Notes: generated by a model not told the origin, from the letters alone. A DNA stretch of 64,000 nucleotides from Pseudomonas alloputida (GCF_021283545.2 NZ_CP128540.1:5119501-5183500); one strand, 5' to 3'. Shown: positions 26,135 through 34,812, numbered from the stretch's first letter. Numbers and translations are program-made.

Positions 26135-27755
26135 GATCACTTCCCAGCAGATGGCCGGCAAACTGCTTGCGTCCGGGTTCGAGCGCAGCGGCCCGTCAGC
26201 AACGACCTTGAGCGACCCGATCGCCGACACGCCCATGGTCGTGACGCTCGACCAATTGCGCCCCTACGACCACGACCCGCGCAAGAAGCGCAATCCGGTG
26301 TACGAGGAAATCAAGGCATCCATCCGCGAGCGTGGTCTGGACGCGGCTCCGGCCATCACCCGGCGGCCCGGCGACGATCACTACATCATCCGTAATGGCG
26401 GCAACACGCGACTGGCAATCCTGCGCGAACTCTGGTCGGAGACCAAGGACGAACGATTTTTTCGGGTCTCATGCCTGTTCCGCCCGTGGCCCGAGCGTGG
26501 CGAGATCGTCGCGCTCACCGGGCATCTTGCGGAAAACGAACTGCGCGGTGGCCTCACCTTCATCGAGCGGGCTTTGGGCGTCGAGAAAGCGCGCGAATTC
26601 TACGAACTGGAAAGCGGCTCCACCCTGAGCCAGTCCGAGCTGGCCCGCCGCCTGGCCGCCGACGGATACCCCGTGCAGCAGTCGCACATCAGCCGGATGG
26701 CCGACGCAGTACGCTACCTGCTGCCCGCAATCCCGACCGTGCTCTACGCCGGCCTGGGGCGTCACCAGGTCGAGCGGTTGTCGGTCATGCGCAAGGCCTG
26801 CGAGCGCACCTGGGCGCATTACGCCAAAGGCCGCTCACTGGTTCAGGACTTCGACGAGTTCTTTCAGGAAGTGCTGTCGCAATTCGATGTCCAGGCCGAC
26901 GAGTTCTCTGCGCAGCGCATACAGGACGAGCTGATCGGCCAGATGACCGAATTGCTGGGTGTTGATTACGACGTGCTCGCTCTGGACATGACCGAATCCG
27001 AGAGCCGCCAGCGCGCCTTGGTCAGCGAGCCGACGCCGCCCTCGACGCCGCCTGCCCTGCCAGAGCCAGAGGCCATTGCGCGCCCACCTGCCGATACTGC
27101 GCCACCTGCTGCGAGGCCGACGGCAACTCCCTCGACGGGCGAGAGCGACGCGGAAGCCAGTCATTCGGACGCGGTCAGCCCGGCGACAGATGGCGACCGG
27201 CTTCAGGAGCACATCGTCTCGCCGGCGCCGACAACGGAACGGCTTGAGTCCATCCAGCGCATGGTCGCCGACCAGTTGGGCGATGCACTGCCGCACGACT
27301 TCTCGGCGAATGTCTTGCAGTCCATCCCGGTGCAGGCTGGTGGGCTCTATCCGATCTCGGATGTCTGGTACATCGCCCCCGGCCTGGACACACCCGAGCA
27401 CCTGCGCATCCACGTCGCGCAGTTTGCCCGCGAGATTGCGGGCGAGGCACACCTGGGCGAGTGCATCGATGACCGTCCAGAAGGCATCGGCTTCGCCTGC
27501 CGTGCCCATACCTCAAGCCTGGCGCCAAAGGGCCGTGCCGTCCATGCGCTGTTGGCTTGCCTGGCCGGTCAGCAGCCCGCCGACGTCGGTCTGGACAACG
27601 GGCAACTCGTCATCGACCTGCCGGCGCTGCTGCACGGCCAGGGCGACGTAACCCGACGATTGAGCGACACCGCGCTGGTCAAGCTGTTCCGCCTGCTGCG
27701 ACTGGCCCGCCGCCTGCTCGATCTCGAAGCCGGCGCTGCGGACTCTGGAACCTAA
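26127..27755 (+). CDS. parB: ParB-family partition/nuclease-like protein
   Basis: A 542-residue ParB/Spo0J-related protein. ATG 26127 overlaps the previous stop (ATGACTGA). The N-terminal ParB domain has VTLDQLRPYDHDPRKKRNP and YIIRNGGNTRLAIL, matching the catalytic GxxR-type box (here GGNTR). The segment LSQSELARRLAADGYPVQQSHISRM is the DNA-binding HTH. A long Pro/Ala-rich linker (about residues 300-365) leads to a C-terminal domain found in ICE versions. It should bind centromere-like sites; the 23-bp palindromes at 29.6-31.8 kb are candidates. It is larger than chromosomal ParB (about 290). Confidence 0.9.
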   Translation: MTEITSQQMAGKLLASGFERSGPSATTLSDPIADTPMVVTLDQLRPYDHDPRKKRNPVYEEIKASIRERGLDAAPAITRRPGDDHYIIRNGGNTRLAILRELWSETKDERFFRVSCLFRPWPERGEIVALTGHLAENELRGGLTFIERALGVEKAREFYELESGSTLSQSELARRLAADGYPVQQSHISRMADAVRYLLPAIPTVLYAGLGRHQVERLSVMRKACERTWAHYAKGRSLVQDFDEFFQEVLSQFDVQADEFSAQRIQDELIGQMTELLGVDYDVLALDMTESESRQRALVSEPTPPSTPPALPEPEAIARPPADTAPPAARPTATPSTGESDAEASHSDAVSPATDGDRLQEHIVSPAPTTERLESIQRMVADQLGDALPHDFSANVLQSIPVQAGGLYPISDVWYIAPGLDTPEHLRIHVAQFAREIAGEAHLGECIDDRPEGIGFACRAHTSSLAPKGRAVHALLACLAGQQPADVGLDNGQLVIDLPALLHGQGDVTRRLSDTALVKLFRLLRLARRLLDLEAGAADSGT

Positions 27756-27770
27756 GCGAGGGAGGCCAGC

Positions 27771-28331
27771 ATGTCCACAGCACACCCGCTCAACCAGGCT
27801 GTCATCGCCCAGGCCCTCTATGACCTGCGCAATGGGCAACTGCGCCGCTGCAAACTGATGGGGTTTGGCGAGGCAGAGCTGGACGCCCTCAAGCATCCTG
27901 CGCTGATCAGCGTGCTGGCCAACGCCAACGTCTCCTGGTGCTCAGTGACGGTCAACCGCGAAGTGCTGCGGCGGCTGCTCCAGCAGGCGCAGGACGTGGA
28001 GAAGGAAATCGCCACGGTCGATCGCATGCTCAGGCTGGGCGCGAGCACGGAGATGGTCAGCAAGTTCTATGGCTTGACGCATCAGGAAGTAGCGCTTCGC
28101 CGTGAAATCCTCGGTCTGCCCAAGCGCAAGGGCCGGCACCCCGTGCTGGACGAGGAGCAGGACACGGAGCTGTGGCGGCAATGGAAGGCCGTGACCAACA
28201 GCAGAACCGTCGATCTCGAAGATGACACTTCCATCCTCGATGCCGCCATGGACTTGGCCGAAGGAATGTCGCTGCCTCTGTCGGTGGTCTGGGCCTCGAT
28301 CAAGAGCTGGGTCGATCAGGGATTGGCGTGA
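27771..28331 (+). CDS. DUF2857-family ICE protein
   Basis: A 186-residue protein that fits DUF2857, conserved in this ICE class between parB and the STY4528 gene. It has an HTH-like stretch (MLRLGASTEMVSKFYGLTHQEVALRREILGLP, about residues 84-115) similar to those of flagellar FlhC-like and replication-control proteins. Function is unknown; a role in control of replication or transcription is possible. It is followed after three bases by the replication-protein gene. Confidence 0.8.
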   Translation: MSTAHPLNQAVIAQALYDLRNGQLRRCKLMGFGEAELDALKHPALISVLANANVSWCSVTVNREVLRRLLQQAQDVEKEIATVDRMLRLGASTEMVSKFYGLTHQEVALRREILGLPKRKGRHPVLDEEQDTELWRQWKAVTNSRTVDLEDDTSILDAAMDLAEGMSLPLSVVWASIKSWVDQGLA

Positions 28332-28334
28332 GTC

Positions 28335-29579
28335 ATGGCCGTGGACGACACCGCACCACGAGCCCTACGCCAAGGCCCCATCGCACTGGCAGAACTGTTC
28401 GATGCTGCGCTGAAAGACCTTGCGCCCAAGCCCGCCCCCAGCGCACCTGCGTCTACACCTGCACAGTCGCCCACGCCCACCTCCGGCGATGCTTTCCTGT
28501 TCAGTGGCAACCGGCACGAGACGGTGCCACGCAAGTTGTTCCTCGACCGCCGCCTGACGCCGCTGGAACGAAACGCCTGGCAAGTGTTCCGACTGATGCT
28601 CAACGACGATGGCGTGACCGCATTTCCCACCTACGAGCAGTTGCGCCCCTGGCTAGCGTCCATGCCCTGCGCAGGCCAGGCCTCGCATGAAACCGTGGCA
28701 CGGGCGCTGACACTGATGCGCCTGACCCGCTGGCTGAGCCTGGTTCGGCGACGGCGCGACCCCAAGACCGGCCGCATCCTCGGCAATCTGTACGTGCTGC
28801 ACGACGAACCCCTGACACCGTTCGAGGCCATGCAGCTCGACCCGGACTACCTGCAACTCGTCAGCCAGGCGCTCGGCCATTCTGCCAAGGCCGTGCAGAT
28901 CGTGGGCCTGCACACGCTCAAGGAAATCGGCGAAGACCCATTACTGGCCGGACGCACCCTCCCGTCACGGTTGCAGGTGATGGCCGAACGTCTCGCCAAC
29001 CAGAACCCCACGGCCTGCGAAAGTTATCCACAGGAAGACGCCATTCACGATTCCGAAGAAGGGGCTCCGAGCCTTCTTCGGAATCGTGAACGACCCGCTA
29101 CGGATTCCGAAGCAGGGCTGAAACCCGCGCCAGACGTCTCTCTTCGGAATCCGAAGCAGGCCCGTACAGTACGTAGTAGTTGTATTAATGAAATACGTAC
29201 TACTGCGCAGGCGCGCGCGCTGGGCGATCTGCAATGGCCCAAGCGCTTTGCACAACTGAAGGCGGAACAGCAGGCGGGTGCCAAGGTGGCATTGCAGCAA
29301 GTTGATCCCTCGCTGAGGCAGGACGTGCTGGACGAATGGGCCGCGCGTTGTAGCAACCCCGGCATCCGCAATCCCGCAGGGTATCTGTTCGGCATCATCC
29401 AGCGGGCCATCCACGGTGAGTTCAATGCCTGGGCAAAGAAAGACCCGCCACCGGCACCCACTCAACCAAACGAACGGCCACCACCCGCACCGCCGACCCA
29501 AACGCAGGGTAAGCCGGTGCCACCAGAAGTCGCCAGGCAGCACATCGAGCGGCTGCGAAATCTGCTCGCCAGCAAGTGA
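28335..29579 (+). CDS. STY4528-type pathogenicity-island replication protein
   Basis: A 414-residue protein of the family annotated as STY4528 island replication protein. The N-terminal half has a winged-helix layout: LTPLERNAWQVFRLM, AFPTYEQLRPWLA, then SHETVARALTLMRLTRWLSLVRRRR, as in replication initiators. Residues about 225-290 form a low-complexity linker. The DNA that encodes it carries a DnaA box, repeats and an AT-rich tract (see the origin entry). A C-terminal domain (LKAEQQAGAKVALQQVDPSLRQDVLDEW) resembles primase/DnaT-like tails. It probably starts autonomous replication of the excised ICE. It follows DUF2857 closely. Confidence 0.82.
   Translation: MAVDDTAPRALRQGPIALAELFDAALKDLAPKPAPSAPASTPAQSPTPTSGDAFLFSGNRHETVPRKLFLDRRLTPLERNAWQVFRLMLNDDGVTAFPTYEQLRPWLASMPCAGQASHETVARALTLMRLTRWLSLVRRRRDPKTGRILGNLYVLHDEPLTPFEAMQLDPDYLQLVSQALGHSAKAVQIVGLHTLKEIGEDPLLAGRTLPSRLQVMAERLANQNPTACESYPQEDAIHDSEEGAPSLLRNRERPATDSEAGLKPAPDVSLRNPKQARTVRSSCINEIRTTAQARALGDLQWPKRFAQLKAEQQAGAKVALQQVDPSLRQDVLDEWAARCSNPGIRNPAGYLFGIIQRAIHGEFNAWAKKDPPPAPTQPNERPPPAPPTQTQGKPVPPEVARQHIERLRNLLASK
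29024..29205 (+). other. Candidate replication origin inside the STY4528 gene
   Basis: In order: a perfect DnaA box TTATCCACA (29024-29032); five copies of an 8-bp motif TTCCGAAG in both orientations (29051-29058; inverted 29076-29083; 29105-29112; inverted 29142-29149; 29149-29156 with one mismatch). The first two sit in a perfect 19-bp inverted repeat (29044-29062 and 29072-29090). Then comes an AT-rich tract (about 68 percent AT by count, 29166-29206) with an 8-bp inverted pair AGTACGTA/TACGTACT (29168-29175, 29194-29201). Iterons plus a melting region inside an initiator gene is the layout of phage lambda ori within gene O. Function is inferred. Confidence 0.65.
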
Positions 29580-29623
29580 GCAGGCCGGCAAGGCGGTGAA
29601 GTGGACGCCCATGGATGCCAGTA

Positions 29624-29646
29624 GAGCTATCCCCTGGGGATAGTTC
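29624..29646. repeat. 23-bp ICE palindrome, copy 1
   Basis: GAGCTATCCCC, a central T, then GGGGATAGTTC, so one mismatch in the right arm relative to the other copies. It lies 45 bases after the STY4528 stop, in the 317-base gap before the TIGR03761 gene. No T-run follows. It is a candidate ParB, single-strand-initiation or other protein-binding site. Confidence 0.75.
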
Positions 29647-29755
29647 CACCGTTGGGGCGGATGCCGTGCAGTCGCAGGCCTCGCCTCGAACATCTGCCGC
29701 AGCATCGGCCTTGTCCGTCCTGATCCTGACGTGCAGCGTTCGCTGGCGCTCCTTG

Positions 29756-29778
29756 GAGCTATCCCCTGGGGATAGCTC
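29756..29778. repeat. 23-bp ICE palindrome, copy 2
   Basis: A perfect palindrome of two 11-base arms (GAGCTATCCCC and its complement) around a central T, 109 bases after copy 1 in the same intergenic gap. The rest of this gap (29580-29896) shows no gene. Confidence 0.8.
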
Positions 29779-29896
29779 GCGCCGCAGGCGGCCACCACGC
29801 GCTGAACCGGGGTCTGGCAGGTTTCGGTTTGTTGACTGACGGCCTTCCGCTTCCTGCCGAAGCTGACCGCTCCTTTCCCCACAACGAGCGGACACC

Positions 29897-30682
29897 ATGG
29901 CAACCAATGAATCTCTGCAACTGAATCTCGGCTCCCTGCGCAGCGCGATGTCGCTGACGCTTCACACCCACCACGCTTCGCGCATCTGGCATGGCCGTGC
30001 CGCCGCCGAGGGGCGACCGGGCATCGTCGGCCTGAACGGCTACATCGCCCAAATGAACAAGATGCGGCGCGGTTCGGAGCAGGACGACCCGTACTCGGAT
30101 TGGTGGATGCTGCGCATCGAGGTCAAGCTCGACCAGACCAAGACCACGCTGCAAGCGCTGCGCGAGCAGGTGGATCAGGCGCTGGCAAGCGTACCGCCGG
30201 CACTCAGCCTGGGCGAGAACCTCAACGTGCAACCCGTCAAGTTGCCGCTGTTCGTCAATGCGCAGCTCGGCTTTGCCGCCGTCTATCTGCTGGCCGACTA
30301 CGACGACATCGCCCGCAAACTGATCCTCGCCCATCACACGGCGCTCATCGACCGCAGCACCTTGGAGCGCTGGCTCAACGAGGGCGCCCATGCACTGCGC
30401 AGCCTGTTCTCGCTGGCCCAGCAATACCGCTATTCGGGCTGTACGCGCGACGACTTCGTGTCAAAGAACGCCGCAGCACGGGCGGCGCTGGAGAAATTCG
30501 GCGAACTGCCGCAGGACGTGCTGGAAGGCACGCACCGCTCGAAGTTCGCGCCGCCCATCGTGCGCCGTGGCCTGCAACAGCGTGTCGAGAGTCCTGCTGC
30601 AGCGCCTGCCCCCAACGACGAGGCCGCCACCGGCGCGGTGCCCGAGGTCGGCGTCGGCGAGATCAAGGGCGAGCAGGCATGA
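29897..30682 (+). CDS. TIGR03761-family ICE protein (PFL_4669 type)
   Basis: A 261-residue protein of the conserved ICE family TIGR03761. Recognisable stretches include LGSLRSAMSLTLHTHHASRIWHGR at residues 11-34 and DDPYSDWWMLRIEVKL. Its Pro/Ala-rich C-terminus is variable. The biochemical role is unknown; it always lies next to DUF3158, SSB and topB, which suggests a part in ICE DNA metabolism. Its stop overlaps the next gene's start by 4 bases. Confidence 0.85.
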   Translation: MATNESLQLNLGSLRSAMSLTLHTHHASRIWHGRAAAEGRPGIVGLNGYIAQMNKMRRGSEQDDPYSDWWMLRIEVKLDQTKTTLQALREQVDQALASVPPALSLGENLNVQPVKLPLFVNAQLGFAAVYLLADYDDIARKLILAHHTALIDRSTLERWLNEGAHALRSLFSLAQQYRYSGCTRDDFVSKNAAARAALEKFGELPQDVLEGTHRSKFAPPIVRRGLQQRVESPAAAPAPNDEAATGAVPEVGVGEIKGEQA

Positions 30683-31206
30683 GCGATCCGAACCGCGAAC
30701 CCCGCTACTTCCAGGGCCTGCAACAGGCTGCCTTCGTGAAGCTGGAACACGCGGCCTCTCTAAAAGGCCTTTTAAAGCCTTTTAAGGGTAAGGGGGATCT
30801 TGAGGCCTGGGCCAGCCAGTGCTTCGCCATGCGCGACGAGTTGATTGGCTTGGCTCAGCGGCAGGTGCTGCAACAGGCAGTCGGGCATCCCTTCCACCTG
30901 CTGCCCGTGGAGTTGGCCCAACAAACCACTGGCGCAGGAACGGCGTTTTTGCGCTGGCGCAAGCACGACCGCTCAGCCATGGGCGTAGCCCTGTGGCAGG
31001 AATTGATGGCGAGCACCGGCACGCCGGTCAACTTACTGGCCGAGCTGCACGCGATCGAGCTTCAGCGCATCACGCTGAACATGCAGATCAGCCTGTTGCA
31101 CACCCTGGGCAGGCAGGCCCAGGAATGCGCCAGCAAGGCGGCTGTGGCGGAAGACGCCTACCTGCGCCGGCTCAAGTCCATCCCACCTGGAATGCGTGAT
31201 CGGTGA
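30679..31206 (+). CDS. DUF3158-family ICE protein
   Basis: A 175-residue protein starting MSDPNREPRYFQGLQ at 30679 (ATGA overlap with the preceding gene). It fits DUF3158 in size and neighbourhood. A conserved core is WASQCFAMRDELIGLAQRQVLQQ followed by FLRWRKHD. The coding sequence near 30761-30790 is unusually AT-rich and palindromic. Function is unknown; likely DNA-processing context with SSB and TopB. Confidence 0.78.
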   Translation: MSDPNREPRYFQGLQQAAFVKLEHAASLKGLLKPFKGKGDLEAWASQCFAMRDELIGLAQRQVLQQAVGHPFHLLPVELAQQTTGAGTAFLRWRKHDRSAMGVALWQELMASTGTPVNLLAELHAIELQRITLNMQISLLHTLGRQAQECASKAAVAEDAYLRRLKSIPPGMRDR

Positions 31207-31279
31207 TGGCACCGGACACCCCAGCACACACCCGACGCCGACGCGGCACGGGTATTTCAACCACCATGGAGATTGCAAC

Positions 31280-31720
31280 ATGAGCACGCACTTTTGGGGC
31301 GAAGGCAACATTGGCTCCCCGCCCGAATACCGGGAGTTCCCCAACGGCAACGACGAGCCGCGGCGCTTGCTGCGGCTGAACGTGTATTTCGACAACCCCG
31401 TTCCCACCAAAGGCGGCGACTTCGAGGATCGCGGCGGCTTCTGGGCGCCCGTGGAAATCTGGCACCGCGACGCCGCGCACTGGAAAAGCCTCTACCAGAA
31501 AGGCATGCGCATCCTGGTCGTCGGCCGCATGGAGCGCGAGCCCTGGACGGACAACGAAGATCAGCCGCGCGAAACCTGGCAGATCAACGCGCGCAGCGTC
31601 GGCATCCTGCCGTTTCGCATCGAGTCCGTGACCCTCAGCCCGAAGCCGCAGGATGCGGAGGCAAAGCCCCAGGCCGCCCAGGAACCGGCTGCGCCAAAAG
31701 AGCCGCGGCGTAGGAAGTGA
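31280..31720 (+). CDS. ssb: Single-stranded DNA-binding protein, ICE type
   Basis: A 146-residue OB-fold protein starting MSTHFWGEGNIGSPPEYREF, the form typical of ICE-encoded SSB. LLRLNVYFDNPVP and WAPVEIWHRDAAHWKSLYQKGMRILVVGRM are the OB-fold strands. The C-terminus is Pro/Lys/Arg-rich (AAPKEPRRRK) instead of the acidic DDDIPF-like tip of chromosomal SSB, so it may not recruit the usual SSB partners. An upstream in-frame start at 31196 overlaps the previous gene and lacks similarity. It should protect the single-stranded ICE during transfer or rolling-circle replication. Confidence 0.88.
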   Translation: MSTHFWGEGNIGSPPEYREFPNGNDEPRRLLRLNVYFDNPVPTKGGDFEDRGGFWAPVEIWHRDAAHWKSLYQKGMRILVVGRMEREPWTDNEDQPRETWQINARSVGILPFRIESVTLSPKPQDAEAKPQAAQEPAAPKEPRRRK

Positions 31721-31762
31721 CCCGGCATGGGTCGGCCACTGTTCGCCGCTCCATGCACCCGC

Positions 31763-31785
31763 GAGCTATCCCCAGGGGATAGCTC
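31763..31785. repeat. 23-bp ICE palindrome, copy 3
   Basis: The same arms as copy 2 around a central A instead of T, 43 bases after the ssb stop and upstream of topB. All three copies are intergenic. The arms are fully conserved here while flanks differ, pointing to a protein-binding or structural role. Confidence 0.8.
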
Positions 31786-31989
31786 CATCTACGTCCACCG
31801 GATTCCACGTGCTCCCGAAAATCGCGGCTCCCGGCCCGCACACCCCGGCTGCATACCATCTCCGCCCCAGCCATTCCATCCCGTGAAAGTGGTCGCCACC
31901 GCTTGCGACTTGTTTGCTGTTGCCCCTGGTGGGGACCGGCATCCTCGATTCCAGCAACTCAATGAACCACGGAAATCGGATGGACGGAT

Positions 31990-34014
31990 ATGCGGCTGTT
32001 CTTGTGCGAGAAGCCCTCCCAGGGCAAGGATATTGGTCGGATTCTCGGCGCGACACAGCGCGGTGAAGGCTGCCTCAACGGCTCCGGCGTCACGATTACC
32101 TGGTGCATCGGCCATCTCGTAGAAGCGGCAGCACCCGAGGTCTATGACGCGGCGCTCAAGCGCTGGTCGCTGGAGCAGTTGCCCATCATTCCCCAGCAGT
32201 GGCGGGTCGAGGTCAAACCCAAGACCGCCACGCAATTCAAGGTCGTCAAGGCGCTTCTGGCGAAGGCGACCCATCTCGTCATCGCCACCGATGCCGACCG
32301 CGAGGGCGAGCTGATCGCCCGCGAGATCATCGACCTGTGCGGCTACCGTGGCCCCATCGAGCGCTTGTGGCTGTCGGCGCTCAACGATGCGTCGATCCGC
32401 ACTGCGCTCGGCAAGCTGCGACCATCATCCGATACGCTGCCGATGTACTACTCGGCGCTGGCGCGTTCGCGGGCAGACTGGCTCGTCGGCATGAACCTCA
32501 GCCGTCTGTTCACGCTGCTCGGGCGGCAGGCGGGCTACGACGGCGTGCTGTCGGTCGGACGTGTCCAGACCCCGACCCTGAAGCTGGTCGTTGATCGCGA
32601 CCGCGAAATCGCGGCTTTCAAGTCGGCGCCGTTCTGGGCCATCGACGTGTCTTTGTCCACAGAGGGTCAGGCTTTCTCCGCGCAGTGGGTTGCGCCCGAC
32701 GGCTGCACCGACGACGCCGGTCGTTGCCTGCAACAGCCGGTCGCCCAGCAGGCGGCGCAGCAGATTCGCGCTGCGGGCAGCGCCCAGGTGGTGTCGGTCG
32801 AGACCGAGCGCGTGCGCGAAGGCCCGCCCCTGCTGTTCGACCTGGGGACGCTTCAGGAGGTCTGTTCCAGGCAGCTCGGGCTGGACGTACAGGAGACATT
32901 GCAGATAGCCCAGGCCCTGTACGAGACGCACAAGGCCACAACCTACCCGCGCTCGGACTCCGGCTACCTGCCCGAAAGCATGTTCGCCGAGGTGCCCACC
33001 GTCCTGGACAGCCTGCTCAAGACCGACCCGTCGCTGCGCCCGATCATGGGTCAGCTCGACCGCACCCAGCGTTCGCGTGCATGGAACGACGGCAAGGTCA
33101 CAGCGCACCACGGCATCATCCCGACGCTCGAACCGGCGAATCTTTCCGTCATGAGCGAGAAGGAACGGGCCGTGTACCGGCTAATCCGGGCGCATTACCT
33201 GGCCCAGTTCCTCCCTCACCACGAGTTCGACCGCACCGTGGCCGAGCTTTCCTGCGGCCAGCAGAAGCTGGTGGCTACGGGCAAGCAGGTCGTCGTCAAG
33301 GGCTGGCGCCTGGTGCTGGACGAGCCCGAACGTGAAGGCAGCGCTGATGAGGACGCCGACGCCTCTGCACGCAGCCAGGTGCTACCCGCGTTGCGCGAAG
33401 CGATGGCATGTCAGATCGCTGGGGCCGACATCAAGGCACTCAAAACGATGCCACCCAAGCCCTATACGCAGGGCGAACTGGTCAAGGCGATGAAGGGTGT
33501 TGCGCGTTTCGTGACCGACCCGCGCCTGAAGCAGAAGCTGAAGGACACGACGGGCATCGGCACCGAGGCGACGCGGGCCAACATCATCAGCGGGTTGATC
33601 ACTCGCGGCTACATCGTGAAAAAGGGACGCTCCATCCGTGCATCGGATGCGGCGTTCACGCTGATCGATGCCGTGCCTGCGGCGATTGCTGACCCCGGCA
33701 CCACCGCCGTGTGGGAACAGGCACTCGACATGATCGAGGCTGGTCAGCTCACGCTGGACGTGTTCATTGGCAAGCAGGCCGCCTGGATTTCGCAGTTGAT
33801 CGCGCAGTACGGCAGCATGTCCCTGTCCATCAAGCTTGCCCATGGACCAGCATGCCCGCAGTGCGGCGCATCGACGCGCCAACGCACCGGCAAGAGCGGT
33901 CCATTCTGGTCGTGCAGTCGCTACCCCGACTGCAAAGGCACGCTGCCGGTCGAATCTGGTCCGCCCAAGCGTGGCGCTTCGCGCTCGCGTAGCAGCGGCC
34001 GCAAAGGCGCCTAA
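31990..34014 (+). CDS. topB: DNA topoisomerase III
   Basis: Type IA topoisomerase of 674 residues, the size usual for ICE and plasmid versions. The toprim domain begins MRLFLCEKPSQGKDIG and has the metal motif ATDADREGELIAREI near residue 97-111. The active-site tyrosine is in KATTYPRSDSGYLPE (about residue 319). A C-terminal zinc ribbon starts CPQCGAS near residue 622 and ends PDCKG. It decatenates or unwinds replication and transfer intermediates of the ICE. It sits 3' of ssb behind palindrome copy 3. Confidence 0.96.
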   Translation: MRLFLCEKPSQGKDIGRILGATQRGEGCLNGSGVTITWCIGHLVEAAAPEVYDAALKRWSLEQLPIIPQQWRVEVKPKTATQFKVVKALLAKATHLVIATDADREGELIAREIIDLCGYRGPIERLWLSALNDASIRTALGKLRPSSDTLPMYYSALARSRADWLVGMNLSRLFTLLGRQAGYDGVLSVGRVQTPTLKLVVDRDREIAAFKSAPFWAIDVSLSTEGQAFSAQWVAPDGCTDDAGRCLQQPVAQQAAQQIRAAGSAQVVSVETERVREGPPLLFDLGTLQEVCSRQLGLDVQETLQIAQALYETHKATTYPRSDSGYLPESMFAEVPTVLDSLLKTDPSLRPIMGQLDRTQRSRAWNDGKVTAHHGIIPTLEPANLSVMSEKERAVYRLIRAHYLAQFLPHHEFDRTVAELSCGQQKLVATGKQVVVKGWRLVLDEPEREGSADEDADASARSQVLPALREAMACQIAGADIKALKTMPPKPYTQGELVKAMKGVARFVTDPRLKQKLKDTTGIGTEATRANIISGLITRGYIVKKGRSIRASDAAFTLIDAVPAAIADPGTTAVWEQALDMIEAGQLTLDVFIGKQAAWISQLIAQYGSMSLSIKLAHGPACPQCGASTRQRTGKSGPFWSCSRYPDCKGTLPVESGPPKRGASRSRSSGRKGA

Positions 34015-34538
34015 CCGACTCCGTTTCCCGTGGGCCGCACCCTGTTTCAAAGGCGTGGCCCGTGTCCCGCACGCCCCTGCGGGTCGCCCAGCGCGCAACG
34101 CCTTCTTGTCCGTGTGCGCGTCCCGTCGAGCCGTCCCCGGCTGCGGGACCTGAAGGTAGTTTTTCCGCGAACCGCCTCCCGCGTGTTCTGCTGGTCTGTG
34201 TTTCTCCCGCCCACTGCGAAGTGGTCCCCCGATGGCTTGCCTGGCAGCGCGAGCCACCCGGAGACCCTTTGTGGTCAGCGGTATTCAGTGCCGGTGCCCA
34301 CCGGCGCAAAAACGGGCTCCCTTTGTGCGCGGATGTGCGCCAGACGATGCCGGCCCCAGCCACGACATGGGCCGGGTGTGATTGCTGATGAGCAGACGGT
34401 TCGAGCGACGACCGGGCCTGCAACAGCCCACGGGTGGTTATTTCCTCCCGAGCCGAAGGTCAGCGAGCCTTCGGCTCCTTTGTCTCGTCGATCAACGTTC
34501 CGATCCAAGGGCCGGCCACAGCAACAGGAAACCGACGC
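34015..34538. other. Long non-coding leader with hairpins, downstream of topB
   Basis: A 524-base gap without a credible gene. It holds several stable stems: GCCGGTG/CACCGGC near 34312-34327, and GAGCCGAAGG/CCTTCGGCTC (34450-34459 and 34468-34477), a 10-bp stem followed by CTTTGTCT that looks like a terminator. The rest is GC-rich and compatible with a long structured 5' leader for the 81-residue gene. Confidence 0.55.
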
Positions 34539-34784
34539 ATGCAACAACCGGAGAAAGTACGAGCCGCGTTCGAGCGCGACCTTGGCAACAAGGTGCTGTT
34601 CATCAAGGACGGCAAGCTGCTGTTTATCGATGGCATCAACCTCAAGGCCATCGCCGACCGTAAGGCGTATTTCGCTTCGCTGCGTGCGCGGCAAACGCAA
34701 CCCATTGTGGTCCTGGCCGAACTGGGACAGGACGAGGCATTCGCCCTGTGGAAGCAGTATGTCCTGGGCGACAAGACCGAGTGA
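34539..34784 (+). CDS. Small conserved ICE protein, unknown
   Basis: An 81-residue protein, MQQPEKVRAAFERDLGNKVL onward, beginning at 34539 behind CAGGAAA. It has no membrane helix and no recognisable motif. Its repeated occurrence between topB and the DUF3577 gene in related ICEs, as I recall them, makes it a real gene; codon usage is typical of the region. It is followed by a canonical terminator, so it ends its own transcript. Confidence 0.65.
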   Translation: MQQPEKVRAAFERDLGNKVLFIKDGKLLFIDGINLKAIADRKAYFASLRARQTQPIVVLAELGQDEAFALWKQYVLGDKTE

Positions 34785-34812
34785 GCCAACGCACCCACGC
34801 CCCCCCTGACAG

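Noticed and set aside
29624..31785. The 23-bp palindromes as transcription terminators or insertion-sequence ends
   Set aside because: No T-run follows any copy, and there are no transposase genes or target duplications. The invariant arms argue for a binding site instead.
34290..34480. A fifth copy of the radC-like leader RNA in front of the 81-residue gene
   Set aside because: There are hairpins here, but I could not find the characteristic first hairpin, second stem and pseudoknot in order.
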